A stretch of 64,000 nucleotides of DNA from Paraburkholderia caledonica NBRC 102488 (GTDB lineage Bacteria > Pseudomonadota > Gammaproteobacteria > Burkholderiales > Burkholderiaceae). The position numbers and the translations under genes were made by a program. Below are positions 54,212 through 62,781 of this stretch, in pieces; position 1 is the first letter of the stretch; every line of letters begins with the position of its first letter. The notes below the pieces were generated by a model, which made no database searches, was not told where the DNA came from, and saw only the letters and a list, made by a program, of their open reading frames with translations. Location: assembly GCF_000685095.1 (NCBI RefSeq), contig NZ_BAYE01000012.1:124001-188000 (forward strand), read 5' to 3'.

Positions 54212-55441
54212 TCAAGCCTCGAGCTCGCCAACGTAACGTGCTCGCGGCCGGATCAGACTGCCGTCGCGCGCCTGTTCCATTGCATGCGCAATCCACCCGA
54301 CCACTCGCCCCACTGCGAAGAGCGTGAAGGCGGCGCCGGTCGGCAAGCCGAGCACACGCTCGATGGCCGCAAGCGCGAAGTCGACGGTCGGCTCCGCGCC
54401 AGTCGTATCGCGCACCGCGCGCGCGAGCGCCAGCACCTGAGGGAGCGGCGAGCGGGCCGGCGCACAGTCCTGCAACAACTCCAGCAGAAGCCGCGCGCGC
54501 GGGTCGCCTTCCGGATAAAGCGGATGCCCGAAGCCCGACAGCACCGGCCCTTGCGTGCCTTGCTCGTGCCGCGACAAACGGGTAGCCAGGTAACGATCGA
54601 GATCGGCGGCGCGTGAGGCTTCTTCGAATAGTGCGGCAATGCGCACGGTTTCTCCGCCGTGACGCGGGCCCGCAAGTGCGGCGAGACCACCCGCAACCGC
54701 GCCGAACAGATGAGTTCCCGTCGACGTGATGCAGCGAACCGTGAACGTCGAGGCGTTCAGTTCGTGATCCGCGCACGCGACAAGCGCCGCGCGCAGCAGC
54801 CCCGCTTGCGGGCGGCTGCGCACTTGCCAGGCCGATGCCAGTTGCCGATGCAGCGGCGCATTCGACGGCGGCGCGGAGATTATCGCGGCGGCCAGCAGCC
54901 GCATCACGGCGCAGGCGCTGTCCAGTTGCGCATCGCGACCGAGCGCCCACACCCGCGGCATTTGCGCCGCCGCCGCAGGCAACAGAACCAGCGCGCGATC
55001 GAGCGGCGTATTGTCGCCCCACAGCTTCAGCCACGCGGCCCATTGAGCGGCGGCGATCGGCACGGCCGGCGCATCCGCAATTCGCGCCGCGCTGCACTCC
55101 CACAACAACGCGGCGACGTCTTCCAGCGATTCGGTGCGCGCGAGCGCCGTCGCATCATGCCCGCGATACAGCAGGCGGCCTTGTGCGACCAGCGTGATCG
55201 ACGATTCGAGCACCGGCACGCCCCAGTCCAACACTTTCTGCGCGACTTTGCCCGCGCGTTTGCCGTCTTCCTTGCGCCGCGCGAGCCGCCGCACCTCGCG
55301 CGCGTCGTAGCGACGACGCTTGCCTTGTGCATCCGGCGACGAGCTCAGCAAGCCCCGGCTCACATACGCATAAAGCGTGGCAAGGCTGATGCCCAGTTCG
55401 GCGGCGGCTTCGCGGGCGGTCAACGAGTCGGGCAAAGGCAT
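54212..55441 (-). CDS. Helix-turn-helix/citrate synthase fusion protein
   Basis: A 409-residue protein. Residues 7-55 are a MerR/excisionase-like helix-turn-helix (LTAREAAAELGISLATLYAYVSRGLL, then KRRRYDAREVRRL). From about 75 on it is citrate synthase-like, and the catalytic positions remain: His261 (PRHGGE), His306 (FGHPLYPEGD), Asp354 (PTVDF) and the RPRARYVGE end. It may be an active citrate or 2-methylcitrate-type synthase, a metabolite-sensing regulator, or both. ATG 55441 is preferred over TTG 55468. It is divergent from a CoA-transferase gene. Confidence 0.82.
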   Translation of the reverse strand: MPLPDSLTAREAAAELGISLATLYAYVSRGLLSSSPDAQGKRRRYDAREVRRLARRKEDGKRAGKVAQKVLDWGVPVLESSITLVAQGRLLYRGHDATALARTESLEDVAALLWECSAARIADAPAVPIAAAQWAAWLKLWGDNTPLDRALVLLPAAAAQMPRVWALGRDAQLDSACAVMRLLAAAIISAPPSNAPLHRQLASAWQVRSRPQAGLLRAALVACADHELNASTFTVRCITSTGTHLFGAVAGGLAALAGPRHGGETVRIAALFEEASRAADLDRYLATRLSRHEQGTQGPVLSGFGHPLYPEGDPRARLLLELLQDCAPARSPLPQVLALARAVRDTTGAEPTVDFALAAIERVLGLPTGAAFTLFAVGRVVGWIAHAMEQARDGSLIRPRARYVGELEA

Positions 55442-55475
55442 AGGAATGCGCGGCAAAGTAAAGGTCAAGCAAAGA

Positions 55476-55514
55476 AATCAATATATGTTGATTATCATAA
55501 TCAAGATTGATTAA
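55476..55514. promoter_or_regulatory. Cluster of TTGATTA half-sites (operator candidate)
   Basis: Four half-sites of one motif lie in an AT-rich patch between two divergent genes: AATCAA (55476-55481), TTGATTA (55488-55494), TAATCAA (55498-55504) and TTGATTAA (55507-55514). The middle pair forms the perfect palindrome TTGATTATCATAATCAA. The rest of the spacer is GC-rich. Confidence 0.7.
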
Positions 55515-55568
55515 CGCAAGGCGCGATTCTAGACTCGATCGCATCCCCGTTACTCGAATGTGAACAAC

Positions 55569-56987
55569 ATGACGCCCGAACTCGCGCTCGACCAAATCTG
55601 GAGCCTCGCGAACTGCGAGCCAGCCGCGCTTCGTTCCGTACATTTCACCGGCTCGGAGCCGGGCTTGCCGTCGGTATTCCGCGTCGGGGCGCTGGCGTCC
55701 GCGACCATCGCAGCGGTGGGTTTGGCGGCGGCTGAGTACCATCGGTTGCGCACGAGGCACGGGCAGCGAGTGACAGTGGACATGCGGCGCGCGCTGGCTT
55801 CGTTTCGCAGCGAACGTTACCTGCGCGTCGACGACGGGCTGCCGCCTGCGCTGCGCGATCCGGTAACGGGTTTCTACGAGACGGGAGATGGCCGCTGGAT
55901 CCAGCTGCATACGAATTTCGTGCATCACCTGAACGGCGTGTTGAAGGTGCTCGGTTGCCAGAACGATCGTGCCGCGGTCGCGGCGGCAATTCGCGGCTGG
56001 GACGGCGCCACGCTCGATCAGACTCTCGCCGATGCGGGCCTGTGCGCCGCGCTGATCCGCACACCCGGCGAATGGGCCGCGCTCGACCAGGCGAAAGCAA
56101 TCGCGAGTTTGCCGCTCTTTGAAATAGAGCGCATCGGCGATGCGCCGCCAGCACTGCCCAAGTCCCCGTTGTCGTTCGAGCCGTCATCGCGCAATACTGG
56201 AAGCCGGCCGCTGTCCGGCGTGCGGGTGCTAGACCTGTCGCGCATCATTGCGGGACCAGTCGCCGGGCGAGCGCTTGCGCAGCATGGCGCTCAGGTGCTG
56301 ATGATCAACGGGCCGCATCTGCCGAACATTGCGCCGCTCGTCATCGACAACGGGCGCGGCAAACGCTCGGCCGTGGTCGATCTGCGCGACGCGGCGGGGC
56401 GCGAGACTTTGCGCGGTTTGACGCGCGATGCCGACGTATTTCTACAGGCGTATCGGCCCGGAACGCTGGCTGCGCGCGGATTCGGTCCCGAGGACTTGGC
56501 GCGCTTGCGGCCCGGCATTGTCTATGTGTCGGTGTGCGCGTATGGATACGAGGGACCATGGGCCCCGCGACGCGGTTTCGATAGCCTCGTGCAGTCCGCG
56601 AGCGGCATCGCGATGACCGAGCAATCCGCAGCCGGATCGACCGAGCCGAGACATCTGCCGTGTCAGGCGCTCGATCACGCGACTGGCTATCTCGCCGCTT
56701 TTGGCGCCATGGCTGCGCTGGCGCGACGCGCCACCGAAGGCGGAAGCTGGCACGTCAAAGTTTCACTCGCGCAGACGGGCCAGTGGCTGCAATCGTTCGG
56801 CGAGATCGCCGACGGGTGGCAAGCACCCGATGTGTCGCTCGACGACGTGCGTGACTGCCTCGTCACAGTGGACTCCGATTTCGGTCGCGTACAGGCCGTG
56901 CAACCGGCCGAACAACTGGAAGAGACGCCGGCTTTCCTCGGGCTGCCGCCGTCGCCTATCGGCGCACATGACGCGAAGTGGCTGTAA
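55569..56987 (+). CDS. CaiB/BaiF family CoA-transferase, rearranged domain order
   Basis: A 472-residue class III CoA-transferase-like protein. The usual N-terminal start (LSGVRVLDLSRIIAGP) appears only at residues 216-230, and the catalytic Asp369 lies in LDHATGYLAAFG. Residues 38-200 before it resemble the usual C-terminal half (GALASATIAAVG, GRWIQLHTNF, then CALIRTPGEWAAL), with the Asp position Ala in that copy. It would move CoA between carboxylic acids. GTG 55560 is an alternative start. It faces the HTH-citrate synthase gene. Confidence 0.82.
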   Translation: MTPELALDQIWSLANCEPAALRSVHFTGSEPGLPSVFRVGALASATIAAVGLAAAEYHRLRTRHGQRVTVDMRRALASFRSERYLRVDDGLPPALRDPVTGFYETGDGRWIQLHTNFVHHLNGVLKVLGCQNDRAAVAAAIRGWDGATLDQTLADAGLCAALIRTPGEWAALDQAKAIASLPLFEIERIGDAPPALPKSPLSFEPSSRNTGSRPLSGVRVLDLSRIIAGPVAGRALAQHGAQVLMINGPHLPNIAPLVIDNGRGKRSAVVDLRDAAGRETLRGLTRDADVFLQAYRPGTLAARGFGPEDLARLRPGIVYVSVCAYGYEGPWAPRRGFDSLVQSASGIAMTEQSAAGSTEPRHLPCQALDHATGYLAAFGAMAALARRATEGGSWHVKVSLAQTGQWLQSFGEIADGWQAPDVSLDDVRDCLVTVDSDFGRVQAVQPAEQLEETPAFLGLPPSPIGAHDAKWL

Positions 56988-57029
56988 CGGAACTGCGTCG
57001 CTGCTTCGGACCGCCCTTGAGAGAACCGC

Positions 57030-57776
57030 CTATTTGCGCAGTTCAGCGACGAAATCGTAGTAGTCGTTGCGGCAATACGTGTCGGTCAATTCGATAGCGC
57101 GCTGGTCGGCCGTATAACCGACGCGCGTAATCAGCAGGAGCGCTTCGTTCGGCGCAATGCTCATTTGCTGCGCGATCTCCTCGCTCGCATTCACCGCGCG
57201 GAAATGCTGCAGTGCGCGCACGATCGTCAGTCCGCGATTCTCGAGGTAGGTGTAAAGCGAATCGCCAATCGCCTTTGGATCGGGAATCACCGCAGCGGGG
57301 AAGGTGGAATTCTCGACCGCCATCACAATGCCGTCGGCGAGACGCAAACGCCGCAGCCGCGTCACGGCCGCAGCCGGCGAAAGCCCGAGTTGGATTACCT
57401 CTTCGCGATTGGCTGGCAGAATTTCGCGCGACAGCCATTTTGAACTCGGCGTAAAACCTCGCCGCCGCAACATTTCGCTAAAGCTCGACAGACGCGACAG
57501 CGGATCTTCATACCGTGGTGTGATGAAACTGCCGGCGCCTTGCGTGCGTCGAATCAATCCCTGCTCGACGAGTAGCGCGATCGCCTTGCGTGAAGTGATT
57601 CGCGAGACGCCGAGCGCCTCCGAAAGCACGCGCTCCGACGGCAGTGCCTCGCCGGCGTTCCAGCGGTTCTCGTGAATGGCCGTGCCAAGCTTGCGGGCAA
57701 GTTGAAGATAAAGCGGTGTGTCGTTTTCCGGGTCCGGGCGCAGATCGCGCCAGCGGTCTTCCGAGGCAGAGGTCAT
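57030..57776 (-). CDS. GntR family regulator with UTRA domain (HutC type)
   Basis: A 248-residue regulator. The winged helix (about 20-85) has PLYLQLARKLGTAI, LPSERVLSEALGVSRITSRKAI and EQGLIRRTQGAGSF. The UTRA effector-binding domain (about 100-240) has LRRLRLADGIVMAVE and ELTDTYCRNDYYDFVAEL. ATG 57776 begins the protein just before the HTH. It is divergent from an aldo/keto reductase gene across 207 bases, a possible target. The ligand is unknown. Confidence 0.88.
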   Translation of the reverse strand: MTSASEDRWRDLRPDPENDTPLYLQLARKLGTAIHENRWNAGEALPSERVLSEALGVSRITSRKAIALLVEQGLIRRTQGAGSFITPRYEDPLSRLSSFSEMLRRRGFTPSSKWLSREILPANREEVIQLGLSPAAAVTRLRRLRLADGIVMAVENSTFPAAVIPDPKAIGDSLYTYLENRGLTIVRALQHFRAVNASEEIAQQMSIAPNEALLLITRVGYTADQRAIELTDTYCRNDYYDFVAELRK

Positions 57777-57983
57777 GGGGCTTACGCTAGAAGGGCGAGG
57801 AGCAATTCTAAGACATCGGCGCGCTACGTTATAGCGGGCTTTTGCCTGATGGCCTGTCGGCCGGTCCTGCAACCGCTAAACTCGTCGATACGCTTTCTCG
57901 CAGCACCGCCGCGTGTTGGTTCGGCGCCGGCGCGTGGTTACATATTCGGCCACAGTCCACACTTAGTCACTTCAGGAGTCAGC

Positions 57984-58829
57984 ATGACGACCGATATCGC
58001 AAGCGTGAGCCTGCCGGACGGCGAGCGCATCCCCAAACTCGGGCAAGGCACGTGGGAAATGGGCGAGCAGCCGGCGCGCCGCGCGGCCGAGATCGACGCG
58101 ATCCGCCTGGGCGTCGAGCTTGGCATGACGCTCGTCGATACCGCGGAAATGTACGGCGACGGCGCGACCGAACTGTTGCTGGGCGAAGCGCTGGCGGGGT
58201 TGCGCGATCAGGTGTTCCTCGTTAGCAAGGTCTATCCGCATAACGCAAGCCGGCGCGGCGTGATCGCTGCTTGCGAGCAGAGCCTCAAACGTCTGAAGAC
58301 CGATCGGCTCGATCTGTACCTGCTGCATTGGCGCGGCTCGATCCCGCTCGAAGAAACGGTCGCCGGGTTCGAAGCGCTACGCGACACGGGGAAGATCCGC
58401 CACTGGGGGGTGAGCAACTTCGATACCGAGGACATGGAAGAACTCATCGCTACGCCCGGCGCCACGGCGTGCGCGACCAACCAGATTCTCTACAACGTTG
58501 CGCGGCGCGGGCCCGAATTCGATCTGCTGCCGTGGCTCGCCGAGCGCAATATGCCGGCAATGGCCTACAGTCCAGTCGACCACGCACGTCTGCCGAAACG
58601 CTCGCCGCTCGACGACATCGCTAGCGCGCGCGGCGTCTCCGTGTTTCAGGTGGCGCTCGCGTGGGTGCTGCAGCAGCCGGGCGTGTTCGCCATTCCGAAG
58701 ACGGGCCGCGTCGAGCACGTGCGCGACAACCATCGTGCGCTGCAACTGCGGCTCGACGCTCAGGAACTCGCGGCCATCGACAGCTATTTCAAGCCGCCGC
58801 GCGGCAAGCGCCCGCTTGAAATGCTCTGA
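57984..58829 (+). CDS. Aldo/keto reductase
   Basis: A 281-residue NADPH-dependent reductase. The catalytic tetrad is Asp52, Tyr57 (VDTAEMYGDG), Lys82 (VSKVYPHNASR) and His115 (LYLLHWRGSI). GVSNFD and IPKTGRVEHVRDN are the family cofactor motifs. AGGAG lies five bases before ATG 57984, so the long upstream frame is not used. The substrate is unknown. Confidence 0.92.
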   Translation: MTTDIASVSLPDGERIPKLGQGTWEMGEQPARRAAEIDAIRLGVELGMTLVDTAEMYGDGATELLLGEALAGLRDQVFLVSKVYPHNASRRGVIAACEQSLKRLKTDRLDLYLLHWRGSIPLEETVAGFEALRDTGKIRHWGVSNFDTEDMEELIATPGATACATNQILYNVARRGPEFDLLPWLAERNMPAMAYSPVDHARLPKRSPLDDIASARGVSVFQVALAWVLQQPGVFAIPKTGRVEHVRDNHRALQLRLDAQELAAIDSYFKPPRGKRPLEML

Positions 58830-58963
58830 GCCAGGCGCGCGCCGCGGAGGTATCGCGGGGCTGTGAGCGCCCCGGCGGCGTTCAGAGCATTCGTGGCGCG
58901 CCGCGTACAACGGACACAAAGTCGCGACAGGAAATCCGCCGTGCGCGACGCTGCTCAGTGTCG

Positions 58964-59446
58964 TCAATTGCAATTGTGATGCAGGTGCACAGAGCCCAGC
59001 ACCGCGACTTCGGCGGGCGTGTGCTTGAGCGAATCTTCGTTGACCTGACCCGCGTCCGCGACGAATTCGTCGACGATCGAAGAAACCGGTGTATTGCGCA
59101 GACACAGCGATACGCGCTGGGTTTCGTTGGCCGGCAAAGACGCGCGCTGGCCGAGGAACAGCACACCGTACTGATAACCGTGGATGATGCCGCGGATCGC
59201 GCCGACGCATTGACCGTGCGCGACGTTGTCGTTCTTCTGCTTGCAGGCTTGCGCGAGCGAGTATGCGGAGAAGCTGGGGTCCACAGGCGGCGCGGCTTGC
59301 GACATCGTGGGCGACAGCGGTTGCGCCGTCGGTGCCGGACTTTGCACGCCGGTCTGCGCATTGGCGAGCGAGGCGAAGCTCAGAGCAGCGGCCGCTGCGA
59401 GGCCGACGACCGCGCGTGCCGCGGAGCATGGGACGTTTCGTTGCAT
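58964..59446 (-). CDS. Rap1a/Tai family immunity-like secreted protein
   Basis: A 160-residue protein with a Sec signal (residues 1-30, ending LANA). The mature part has four Cys (68, 80, 115, 159) and the family stretch HGQCVGAIRGIIHGYQYG, LCLRNTPVSSIVDEFV and a C-terminal HHNC. Rap1a and Tai proteins block type VI secretion amidase effectors in the periplasm. No effector or T6SS gene lies beside it, so it is an orphan, or has another role. Confidence 0.75.
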   Translation of the reverse strand: MQRNVPCSAARAVVGLAAAAALSFASLANAQTGVQSPAPTAQPLSPTMSQAAPPVDPSFSAYSLAQACKQKNDNVAHGQCVGAIRGIIHGYQYGVLFLGQRASLPANETQRVSLCLRNTPVSSIVDEFVADAGQVNEDSLKHTPAEVAVLGSVHLHHNCN

Positions 59447-59692
59447 ATTGTGGTGCCCTCGTATCGAACGTTGAATCTGATATGAGGCAATTGCCGCGCT
59501 TTGGTTCCGGGCGTATGCGCCGCGCCGGCTCGTGACATTTGTCGCGCATGCCGACGTGCAGGCGAGAAAGCGGAAGTGGCACTAGCGCATTCGCCGCGGT
59601 GCGTTACTTCGGAAGCAAACGCAGAAAGCCTCGATACGTGAGCTTCGACACTGGGTCGCACCACGGCCGCAAAAAACGTTTGTGAAGTAGCG

Positions 59693-61915
59693 CTATGAGT
59701 CGCGTCCGGCACCGTTGGCGGGACTCGCGGGCTTGTCACGGGCAACGTCGCTCGCTTCGTCGCTTGCCTGGTCGCGCGCTGCGGTTTGCAGCGCACGCAG
59801 TTCGTCGGCCGGAATGTGGCAGCGGATCAGATGCTTGCGGCCGATGCCGTTCGCAGCCTCGCGGGCTGAACCGGTCGCTTGGGACACATATGCTGCATCG
59901 GCTGCCTCGACAAACGGCGGGTCTTGCTGTTCGCAGATCGCGCCGAGCTTGCGTGGACAACGCGTGTGAAACACGCAGCCGGACGGCGGCGACGCGGCGC
60001 TCGGCAGATCGCCCGACAGGCGGACTCGGGCCACGCTCGCGTGGCCGTCGAGTGTCGGCACGGAAGACAGCAGTGCTTCCGTATAAGGATGCTGCGGCCC
60101 GTCGAATACCGCCGCGGCCGGTCCGATTTCCAGCAGTCTGCCGAGATAGAGTACGGCGATGCGATCGGACAAATATCGTACGACGTGCAGATCGTGCGAG
60201 ATGAATACGTAGCTCACGCCACGCTCGCGCTGCAGATCGGCAAGCAGATTGAGGATCGCCGCCTGCACGGAGACGTCGAGCGCGGAAGTCGGTTCGTCGC
60301 ACACCACCACGCGCGGCTCGCCGGCGAACGCGCGCGCAATGGCCACGCGTTGCTTGAGTCCGCCGGAAAGCTGGCGCGTGCGCGAGCCGAGATAACGCTC
60401 CGGCAAACGCACGGCGGCCGTCAACGTGGCAAGCCGTTCGTCGATGGCCGCACCGCGCAGCGCCGCAAGACGCGACAACGCGCGGCCGATCAGCCGCTTC
60501 ACAGAATGCGCGCGGTTAAGCGCCGAGTCGGGATTCTGAAACACGATCTGCAGCGACTTGACCTGCTCGTCGTTGCGCCGTGTGACGCGTGCGGCGAGCG
60601 GCGCGCCGTCGAGTTCGAGCACGCTGCCTGCGTCCGGCGCGAGAAGGCCGAGCATCAGTTTCGCGAGCGTCGTCTTGCCGCTGCCCGATTCGCCGACGAG
60701 ACCCAGCGTTTCGCCGGCCGCGAGGTCGAGCGAAACCTTGTCGACGGCGCGCAGTGCCGTGCCGGACACATGGAAAGTCTTCGATAGATTCTCGGCGCGC
60801 AAGACGAGTTCTCGCGGCTTTTTGTCCGCATTCGCAAGGCTATGCTCGGGCAATGCTTGCGCGAGCGCGCGCGGCAAATCGATCGCGCGTTCATGATAGT
60901 GACAGCGCGACATATGATCGCCATGCGCCGCGCTGACGCGGTACGGCGGCGGCGCTTCGCGGCGGCACCGGTCGTCGGCGAGACGACAGCGCTCCGCGTA
61001 GATGCAGCCTTGAGTCACCGAGCCAGGCGAGGGCAGGCCGCCTGCAATGGTATCGAGCCGCTCGGTATCCTTGCTGCGTCCCACGGTGGGCAGACAGCGC
61101 AACAGTCCCACGGTGTACGGATGACGCGGCCGCGTGAAAACGTCTTGCGTCGCGCCCTCCTCGACAAGCTTGCCCGCGTAAAGCACGCCGACGCGCTCAC
61201 ACATTCGGCCGATCACCGCGAGGTTGTGACTGATGAACAGCACGGCGGTGCCGAGTTCCGCGCGCAGTTGCGCGACCAGGTCGAGCACTTCCGCCTCGAC
61301 GGTGGCGTCGAGCCCGGTGGTCGGCTCATCGAGAATCAGCAGCGCCGGGTTCGACGCGAGCGCCATCGCGATTACCACGCGTTGCTGCATGCCGCCCGAC
61401 AATTGATGAGGATAGCTGTCCATCACCCGTTCCGGCGATGCAATGCGCACGCGCTGCAGCATCTCGAGCGAGCGTCGCAATGCTTCACCGGGCGCGACGC
61501 CGGCGGCTTCGAACGCTTCGGACACTTGCCGCGCGATGGTCAACGACGGATTCAGCGCGCGCGCCGGGTCCTGATAGACCATTGAAATGGTGTTGGCGCG
61601 CATCGTGCGCAAAGCGTCGGCGTCGAGCTTGTTGACATCGGCGCCGGCGATGACGATCTTGCCCGCCTTCACCTTGCCGTTGCGCGGCAGATAGCGCAGC
61701 GCCGCCATCGCGACGGTCGACTTGCCGCAGCCCGATTCGCCGACGAGCCCGTATGCTTCGCCGCGACGCACACGAAACGATACGTCCTGCAAGACTTCGC
61801 GATCGCGACCGCGCATCCGGTATGTGACCGTCAAGCCGACGACGGTCAGCGCATCCGTGCGGTCGCTCTTCGACACGTCGAAGGCGGGGAACGAGGAGGG
61901 CGGAGGTCCGTTCAT
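59693..61915 (-). CDS. Peptide/nickel-type ABC transporter ATPase, two domains fused
   Basis: A 740-residue protein with two full ATPase domains. The first has GESGCGKSTVAM, the signature LSGGMQQRVVIAMAL and LLILDEPTTGLDATVEAE; the second has GESGSGKTTLAKL, LSGGLKQRVAIARAF and VVVCDEPTSALDVSVQ. Oligopeptide-type C-terminal segments with Cys (GCIYAERC; GCVFHTRCP) follow each. It energises the importer encoded upstream; fusion resembles GsiA. Its start overlaps the permease stop as ATGA. Confidence 0.93.
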   Translation of the reverse strand: MNGPPPSSFPAFDVSKSDRTDALTVVGLTVTYRMRGRDREVLQDVSFRVRRGEAYGLVGESGCGKSTVAMAALRYLPRNGKVKAGKIVIAGADVNKLDADALRTMRANTISMVYQDPARALNPSLTIARQVSEAFEAAGVAPGEALRRSLEMLQRVRIASPERVMDSYPHQLSGGMQQRVVIAMALASNPALLILDEPTTGLDATVEAEVLDLVAQLRAELGTAVLFISHNLAVIGRMCERVGVLYAGKLVEEGATQDVFTRPRHPYTVGLLRCLPTVGRSKDTERLDTIAGGLPSPGSVTQGCIYAERCRLADDRCRREAPPPYRVSAAHGDHMSRCHYHERAIDLPRALAQALPEHSLANADKKPRELVLRAENLSKTFHVSGTALRAVDKVSLDLAAGETLGLVGESGSGKTTLAKLMLGLLAPDAGSVLELDGAPLAARVTRRNDEQVKSLQIVFQNPDSALNRAHSVKRLIGRALSRLAALRGAAIDERLATLTAAVRLPERYLGSRTRQLSGGLKQRVAIARAFAGEPRVVVCDEPTSALDVSVQAAILNLLADLQRERGVSYVFISHDLHVVRYLSDRIAVLYLGRLLEIGPAAAVFDGPQHPYTEALLSSVPTLDGHASVARVRLSGDLPSAASPPSGCVFHTRCPRKLGAICEQQDPPFVEAADAAYVSQATGSAREAANGIGRKHLIRCHIPADELRALQTAARDQASDEASDVARDKPASPANGAGRDS

Positions 61916-62781
61916 CGGTCGAGCACACCTTGTACGCCGTCGGCAATGAGATTCACACCGACGACTAGCGTGGCAATTGCGCCGGCCGCGAATACGACGG
62001 TCCACCACGCGCCGCCCGCCATCAGCGTGTACGACTCGGAAAGCGCGAGGCCCCAGTCGGCTGACGGCGGTTGAATGCCGAAGCCAAGAAACGACAGCGT
62101 GGCGACCGCGAAGATTGCATAACCGAGCCGCACGGTCGCCTCGACGATGATAGGCGGCAGCACGTTCGGCAGAATTTCCGCGAACATGATGTAGGGCGCG
62201 CGTTCGCCACGCAGTTGCGCGGCGGCGACGTAGTCGAGATGCCGCTCGGCGAACACGGCGGCGCGCACGGTGCGCGCGGTAATCGGCGTGAACGTGATGC
62301 CGATCACGAGTATCACGGTCAAGTTCGACGCGCCCACCGCAGCAAGCGCGAGCAGCGCGACGATCACGAGCGGCAGCGCGAGTACCGCGTCGATCGCGCG
62401 GCCCACCGCGTTATCGACCCAGCCGTCGAAGTAACCGACGACGAGCCCTAGCGACGTACCCGCCACCGTGCCGAGTAGTGTCGCGAGCGGCGCAATCGTG
62501 AGAATGTCGCGCGCGCCGACGATCACGCGCGAGAACACATCGCGGCCCAACTGGTCAGTGCCGAACCAGTGCGCGCGGTCGGGCGGCATGAGCGAATTGA
62601 GCGGGTCGGACGCATACGGATCGACAGGCACGAACCATTGGCCGGCAATCGCGCATACGATCCACCACACGACGATGAGCACGCCCACCACGAACGTCGG
62701 CGAGCGCAGCAACACACGCAACTGATCGAAGCGCGGCTCGCTCGCTGCGCGCTGCGCGGCCGGCGGAACAATGGTGCTCAT
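61912..62781 (-). CDS. Peptide/nickel-type ABC transporter permease (DppC-like)
   Basis: A 289-residue permease with six hydrophobic helices. It starts with the N-terminal helix LLRSPTFVVGVLIVVWWIV, contains HWFGTDQLGRDVFSRVIVGAR, and carries the EAA-type loop YVAAAQLRGERAPYIMFAEI followed by NVLPPIIVEATVRLGYAI. ATG 62781 overlaps the stop of the DppB-like gene as ATGA. The upstream continuation of the frame lies antisense-free inside dppB and is not used. Confidence 0.92.
   Translation of the reverse strand: MSTIVPPAAQRAASEPRFDQLRVLLRSPTFVVGVLIVVWWIVCAIAGQWFVPVDPYASDPLNSLMPPDRAHWFGTDQLGRDVFSRVIVGARDILTIAPLATLLGTVAGTSLGLVVGYFDGWVDNAVGRAIDAVLALPLVIVALLALAAVGASNLTVILVIGITFTPITARTVRAAVFAERHLDYVAAAQLRGERAPYIMFAEILPNVLPPIIVEATVRLGYAIFAVATLSFLGFGIQPPSADWGLALSESYTLMAGGAWWTVVFAAGAIATLVVGVNLIADGVQGVLDR

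Noticed and set aside
53802..55103. 433-residue frame opposite DUF2917 and in another frame of the HTH-citrate synthase gene
   Set aside because: Its composition is Arg/Ala/Gly-rich without motifs; the citrate-synthase frame holds catalytic residues throughout.
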